Below are positions 62,584 to 64,000 of a DNA stretch of 64,000 nt, piece by piece; the stretch's first letter is position 1; each line of letters begins with the position of its first letter. The position numbers and the translations under genes were made by a program. A model generated the notes under the pieces. It was not told the DNA's origin. It did not search any database and saw only the letters and a program-made list of their open reading frames with translations. Origin of the DNA: DATLXU01 sp035575515 (GTDB lineage: Bacteria > Acidobacteriota > Blastocatellia > UBA7656); NCBI GenBank assembly GCA_035575515.1, contig DATLXU010000055.1:12030-76029 (forward strand). The letters are read 5' to 3'.

Positions 62584-63135
62584 GGCTTTCATATTTGCTG
62601 ATAGGCCGCGTAATCGGCCGTTCTCAAAAAGCGGCCTCAACGGTTCGACTATCTCTTTATCTCGTTCCCAACCTTCGTGCTGTAGCACGAGAGTCTCGGT
62701 TACTACGCCCGAATCATTCGCTTCCAGCGGGCCTAAAGCCATATATTCCGATGGCCAGCACCTGTAGACCTTAAACGCCATCACAAGCTGCCCGGCTTCG
62801 TTCAATAGCTCGATCACTATGTCTTTCCTGAAGTTCTTGAGCGACACCTCGCTGCCCAGCGCCGCCCTGAGGCTCCAGACTCGATTGGCCCAATCCTCAA
62901 ACCCTGTGTCATGCGTCCGGCCTCTGACCAGAATAATCGGCTCATAGGAAGTCTGACCCGGCGACCTTCTCGTAATGCTAGGGTCGCCTCCTTCGCGGTA
63001 CTCTACCACTCTGGTTTTCCTAATCAGGCCGCTCACGCTTAATATACCTGCGATATACTTGTTGTCCCACTTAACTCGAAACTTAAACTGCTTGTAAGGA
63101 TCGAGCCGCTCCGGGTTGACTGTGAACTGAGCCAT
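62551..63135 (-). CDS. T4 gp19-family tail-tube protein of contractile-injection type
   Basis: The 194-residue protein matches the inner-tube family of extracellular contractile injection systems and T4-like phages: FTVNPERLDPYKQFKFRVKW, YREGGDPSITRRSPGQTSYE, RGRTHDTGFEDWANRVW, FRKDIVIELLNEAGQLVMAF and ENDxGVVTETL-like text near the end. No sheath, baseplate or AAA gene is present in the window. GGAGG precedes ATG 63135. It lies 67 bp downstream of the GH88/GH105 gene on the same strand, and its 3' end overlaps the TIM-barrel gene by 33 bp. Whether the rest of an injection system lies elsewhere is unknown. Confidence 0.85.
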   Translation of the reverse strand: MAQFTVNPERLDPYKQFKFRVKWDNKYIAGILSVSGLIRKTRVVEYREGGDPSITRRSPGQTSYEPIILVRGRTHDTGFEDWANRVWSLRAALGSEVSLKNFRKDIVIELLNEAGQLVMAFKVYRCWPSEYMALGPLEANDSGVVTETLVLQHEGWERDKEIVEPLRPLFENGRLRGLSANMKALNVAERNGFA

Positions 63136-63202
63136 CAGTTACCTCCATAATGTTTGAGCGAATTGTGAAGCCGCAAAGGCATCTTATAGACTGAATGCCT
63201 GC

Positions 63203-64000
63203 TCACTTCAATTTATACACCTCGCTTCCTGCGAGCAGGAAAGCCCCTGAGCCGTATTCTTGATTGTCTTCAAATGTCACCTTCGCCGGAGCCGCGCCGA
63301 TTGGCTGGACCCAGCCGAGCTTGCCATTTTCATGCACTGCGCCGACAAGTCCTCGCCACGCTCTCTCAACCACGGGCAGGTAAACTCGACGCTCCAGATA
63401 ACCATTCTTAATACCCCAGGCGAGCGCGTAACAGAAAAAACCTGTGCTGCTAGTTTCAGGAAAGGGAGCTTCTTGCGCGTCTAACAGGCTCGGTCGCCAC
63501 AACCCATCTTCTTCCTGCACGCGGCTGATTGATGCCGCCATCACCCGAAGCAGGTTTACGTAGCGGCTGCGATACTTATCGTCTTTCGGCAAGTATTGAA
63601 GCACGCGCACAATGCCCGCCATCACCCAGGCGTTGCCGCGCGCCCAGAATATCCTTTTGCCGTTCGCGTTCAGCCTGCCGATGTAATTCTTATCTCTGTA
63701 GTAAAGCCCCGCCTCTCGGTCGAAAAGAAAATCTGTCGTGTCCCACCACATAACGTTCAGGAAATCAATGTACTTCCCGTCACCCGTAGCGGCATAAAGG
63801 CGCGCCAGCACGGGTGGCGACATAAACAGAGCGTCGCACCACCACCAATCTTCCCGGCCCGGCTTTGGATTCTTTATCATCTCATCCAATGCGCTCTTCG
63901 TGTTGGCGATCATGCGCAAGTCTTCTTTCAAAAGGTAGAGCTCGGTGTACGTCTGACCGGGCGACTGATCATCGGCGTGGCGAGGGCGGTCTCCTAACCG
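63203..64000 (-). CDS. GH88/GH105 unsaturated-uronyl hydrolase, cut by the window edge
   Basis: The frame is open to base 64000, so the N-terminus is missing; 265 codons plus stop remain. The (alpha/alpha)6 family signature is clear: RHADDQSPGQTYTELYLL at the edge, WWWCDALFMSPPVLARL (the Asp is the expected catalytic residue), FWARGNAWVMAGI and SSTGFFCYALAWGI. Enzymes of this group hydrate the unsaturated uronic acid left by polysaccharide lyases, for example in rhamnogalacturonan breakdown. It suggests that pectin genes continue to the right. The first Met-like codon, TTG 63931, is internal and not a start. Confidence 0.88.
   Translation of the reverse strand, partial: RLGDRPRHADDQSPGQTYTELYLLKEDLRMIANTKSALDEMIKNPKPGREDWWWCDALFMSPPVLARLYAATGDGKYIDFLNVMWWDTTDFLFDREAGLYYRDKNYIGRLNANGKRIFWARGNAWVMAGIVRVLQYLPKDDKYRSRYVNLLRVMAASISRVQEEDGLWRPSLLDAQEAPFPETSSTGFFCYALAWGIKNGYLERRVYLPVVERAWRGLVGAVHENGKLGWVQPIGAAPAKVTFEDNQEYGSGAFLLAGSEVYKLK

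Noticed and set aside
62551..64000. Prophage or full contractile injection cluster
   Set aside because: Only one tube gene is present. Neighbours are sugar enzymes, and no sheath, baseplate, terminase or integrase gene is visible.

Overview
The window reads as a hemicellulose utilisation locus of a GC-rich, Gram-negative bacterium, most likely an acidobacterium (Acidobacteriota). The lineage call rests on a secreted protein of the VWFA-related acidobacterial type (30353-32566), a very large Oar-like TonB-dependent receptor without a SusD partner, a TPR / multihaem cytochrome / FG-GAP cluster, and many periplasmic enzymes with Sec or Tat signals. No ribosomal, replication or other core genes are present.

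Layout. 1-315 is the start of a secreted protein cut by the left edge. 402-1572 is a decayed IS630-family element, and 1636-1749 is the 3' half of a tRNA-Ser(GCU) gene with its terminator. 1805-3343 is a GH29 fucosidase. 3362-11049 (minus) is a xylose operon, xylA-xylF-xylG-xylH, ending in a GH31 alpha-xylosidase. 11469-15221 (minus) holds a two-domain acetyl-xylan esterase and a GH51 arabinofuranosidase. 15405-23547 (plus) is a six-gene run: SSS sugar symporter, small membrane protein, galK, GH27, GH67 and xylB. 23568-30209 (minus) has two TPR proteins, a seven-haem cytochrome, an FG-GAP/ASPIC-UnbV protein and aldose 1-epimerase. 30353-39078 has a VWA protein, a TPR protein, the TonB receptor and a ROK regulator. 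39347-45064 (plus) has two GH3 enzymes and an exported TIM-barrel protein, followed by a gene remnant. 45242-62583 mixes GH10, GH5, GH16 and GH20 with three GMC flavoprotein dehydrogenases and their presumed partners. 62551-64000 has a contractile-injection-type tube protein and a GH88/GH105 hydrolase cut by the right edge.

How it fits together. GH10, GH5 and GH16 would cut xylan, xyloglucan or beta-glucan chains. GH67, GH51, GH27, GH29, GH31 and the esterase would strip side groups, and the GH3 enzymes would finish oligosaccharides. The TonB receptor and the SSS and XylFGH transporters would import products. XylA, XylB, GalM and GalK feed xylose and galactose into central metabolism.

The least expected part is 44.2-62.6 kb. 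Three GMC dehydrogenases with a Cys-rich motif, one Tat-signal small subunit, a monohaem cytochrome, a Gfo/Idh/MocA oxidoreductase and three TIM-barrel isomerase/lyase-like proteins (two with Tat-type signals) resemble the parts list of an oxidative, 3-keto-glycoside route of glycoside breakdown. Two of the GMC genes are each followed directly by a member of one unrecognised protein family (46893-47666 and 52999-53688). This is the best candidate here for an undescribed system.
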